This document shows, piece after piece, positions 33,711 through 35,140 of a stretch of DNA of 35,140 nt. The notes beneath the pieces are model-generated. The model was not told where the DNA came from. It searched no databases and worked only from the letters and a program-made list of their open reading frames with translations. The stretch lies in assembly GCA_944364005.1 (NCBI GenBank), contig CALVVW010000007.1:1-35140 (forward strand), given 5' to 3'. Origin of the DNA: an uncultured Bacilli bacterium (lineage in GTDB: Bacteria; Bacillota_I; Bacilli_A; RF39; UBA660). Position 1 is the stretch's first letter. Each line of letters starts with the position of its first letter. A program made the position numbers and the translations under genes.

Positions 33711-35140
33711 ATGGCAAAGAAGAAAAATGAAACACAAGAAGTGATAGAGAAAATATTTGATTATACTCTAGAAGATATCATGGGAGAGCGATTTGGAAGT
33801 TATTCTAAATATATTATTCAAGATCGTGCGATTCCAGATGCAAGGGATGGATTAAAACCAGTACAGCGTCGTATTTTATATTCGATGCATAAAGAGAAAA
33901 ATACTTATGATAGAGGATATCGTAAAAGTGCCAAAACTGTAGGAGACGTTATTGGTAATTATCATCCACATGGAGATACTTCTATCTACGATGCTATGGT
34001 TAGAATGAGTCAACCTTGGAAGACAAGACTACCATATATTGATATGCATGGAAATAATGGCTCTATTGATGGAGATAGTCCAGCAGCTTATCGTTATACA
34101 GAAGCAAGACTTTCTAAAATTAGTAATGAAATGCTTCGTGATATTGATAAAAATACCGTAGAATTTGCTCCTAACTTTGATGATACTACAGTAGAACCTA
34201 CGGTCCTACCGGCTCGTTTTCCAGCACTTCTTGTCTATGGTGCTATGGGAATATCTGCAGGATATGCTACTAATATTCCACCACATAATCTAGGAGAAGT
34301 AATTGATGCGACAATTCACAGAATTGATAATCCTAATTGTAGTCTAGATACATTAATGAAATATGTAAAGGGACCTGATTTTCCAACCGGAGGAATCATT
34401 GAAGGATTAGATGGAATTCGTTCCGCTTATGAAACTGGACGTGGAAAAATTGTTGTCAAAAGTAGATATACGATTGAAGAAACAAAATCAGGTTCTTCTA
34501 TTATCATTACTGAAATTCCTTTTGAAGTAAATAAAGCATTAATGGTAAAAAAGATTGATGATATTAGAATCGATAAAAAGATAGACGGAATTGCCGAAGT
34601 AAGAGATGAATCTGCTGCGGATGTTAGAGTTGTAATTGATTTAAAGAAAAATGCTAATGCCGAATTAATTGTTAATTATTTACTAAAAAATACGGATATG
34701 CAAATAAATTACAACTTCAATATGGTCGCAATCGTAAATAAAAGACCAAAACTGTTAGGACTTACAGCGTGCTTAGACGCTTTTATTGCTCATCAAAAAG
34801 AAGTAGTACGTCGTCGTACAGAATTTGATCTAGCCCATGCGAAAGCAAGATACCATATTGTAGAAGGATTAATTAAATGTATTTCTATATTAGATGAAGT
34901 GATTCGTGTAATTCGTGAATCTAAAAATAAAACAGATGCTAAAGAAAACTTAGTAAAAGAGTTTCAATTTACGATGGAACAAGCAGAAGCAATCGTTACG
35001 TTACAACTTTATCGCTTAACGAATACCGATGTTGTTGCTCTACAAGAAGAGATGGCAAACTTAGAAAAAATAATCAATGGTCTTACTGCTATCTTAGGTA
35101 GTGAAGAAGTAATGAAGTCTGTTATGAAAAAAGACCTACG
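33711..35140 (+). CDS. parC: DNA topoisomerase IV subunit A (3' partial)
   Basis: ATG 33711 with RBS GAGGAGTGAT. The frame is open to the window edge (476 codons of about 800). The winged-helix region has [16 protein letters not shown]. The catalytic tyrosine is Tyr129 in [30 protein letters not shown] is the quinolone-determining region, with Thr90 and Asp94 where many ParC proteins have Ser and Glu. [19 protein letters not shown] and a tower region follow. It works with ParE to decatenate chromosomes. Three reading frames separate it from parE, but spacing allows one transcript. Confidence 0.95.
   Translation, partial: MAKKKNETQEVIEKIFDYTLEDIMGERFGSYSKYIIQDRAIPDARDGLKPVQRRILYSMHKEKNTYDRGYRKSAKTVGDVIGNYHPHGDTSIYDAMVRMSQPWKTRLPYIDMHGNNGSIDGDSPAAYRYTEARLSKISNEMLRDIDKNTVEFAPNFDDTTVEPTVLPARFPALLVYGAMGISAGYATNIPPHNLGEVIDATIHRIDNPNCSLDTLMKYVKGPDFPTGGIIEGLDGIRSAYETGRGKIVVKSRYTIEETKSGSSIIITEIPFEVNKALMVKKIDDIRIDKKIDGIAEVRDESAADVRVVIDLKKNANAELIVNYLLKNTDMQINYNFNMVAIVNKRPKLLGLTACLDAFIAHQKEVVRRRTEFDLAHAKARYHIVEGLIKCISILDEVIRVIRESKNKTDAKENLVKEFQFTMEQAEAIVTLQLYRLTNTDVVALQEEMANLEKIINGLTAILGSEEVMKSVMKKDL

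Overview
The window is about 35 kb of AT-rich DNA from a low-GC Bacillota-type bacterium. Shine-Dalgarno sites are strong (AGGAGG, GGAGTGATAAT-ATG), promoters are sigma-A-like, genes are tightly packed, and TGA is used as a stop (for example at 17605, 21657 and 31497), so it is not a code-4 Mollicute. The mix of genes (CBS/DRTGG pyrophosphatase, UppP, HelD, MtaB, RecD2, SpoVB-like flippase, ParE/ParC) with many lineage-restricted proteins suggests an uncultured, probably host-associated Bacillota lineage. That placement is inference. No rRNA, tRNA, CRISPR, transposase or phage genes were seen.

Layout. 1-3985: an operon of regulated pyrophosphatase (5' end outside the window), undecaprenyl-diphosphatase, ZIP metal transporter and a CmpB-like membrane protein, closed by a terminator. 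3986-7785: an AT-rich non-coding stretch, then a very large prepilin-like surface protein with Ig-like and thrombospondin-1-like modules, and a membrane-anchored partner. 7784-9245: phosphomannomutase/phosphoglucomutase. 9253-12983: a nucleoside-deoxyribosyltransferase-like gene, a structured terminator, a HelD-type helicase and a PH-like unknown. 12987-14633: a protein ending in pentapeptide-like repeats. 14638-16702 (minus): a PhoB/OmpR-type two-component system. 16778-17903: a candidate toxin-antitoxin pair, tail-to-tail with a SpoVB-like flippase (minus, to 19165).

19306-20526: a membrane-anchored Glu-rich protein. 20540-20821: a probable sortase N-terminal remnant. 20827-25580: an operon of a membrane-anchored helical protein, mtaB, a 56-aa acidic protein, recD2 and a 55-aa membrane protein. 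25565-29015: two divergently transcribed genes that share a C-terminal domain, plus a small unknown. 29049-35140: parE and parC, separated by 2.7 kb holding a conserved unknown, a large protein with a WCTA/GDFYVYY domain, and an orphan array of 21-residue repeats that has lost its reading frame. parC runs off the right edge.

The core functions (phosphate recycling, undecaprenyl phosphate recycling, sugar-phosphate supply, lipid-linked flipping, tRNA modification, DNA repair, chromosome decatenation) are ordinary. The novelty lies in the modular prepilin adhesin, the three-part RelE-like protein, the divergent paralogue pair, the parE-parC insertion with its broken repeat array, and the three-way-junction terminator before helD.
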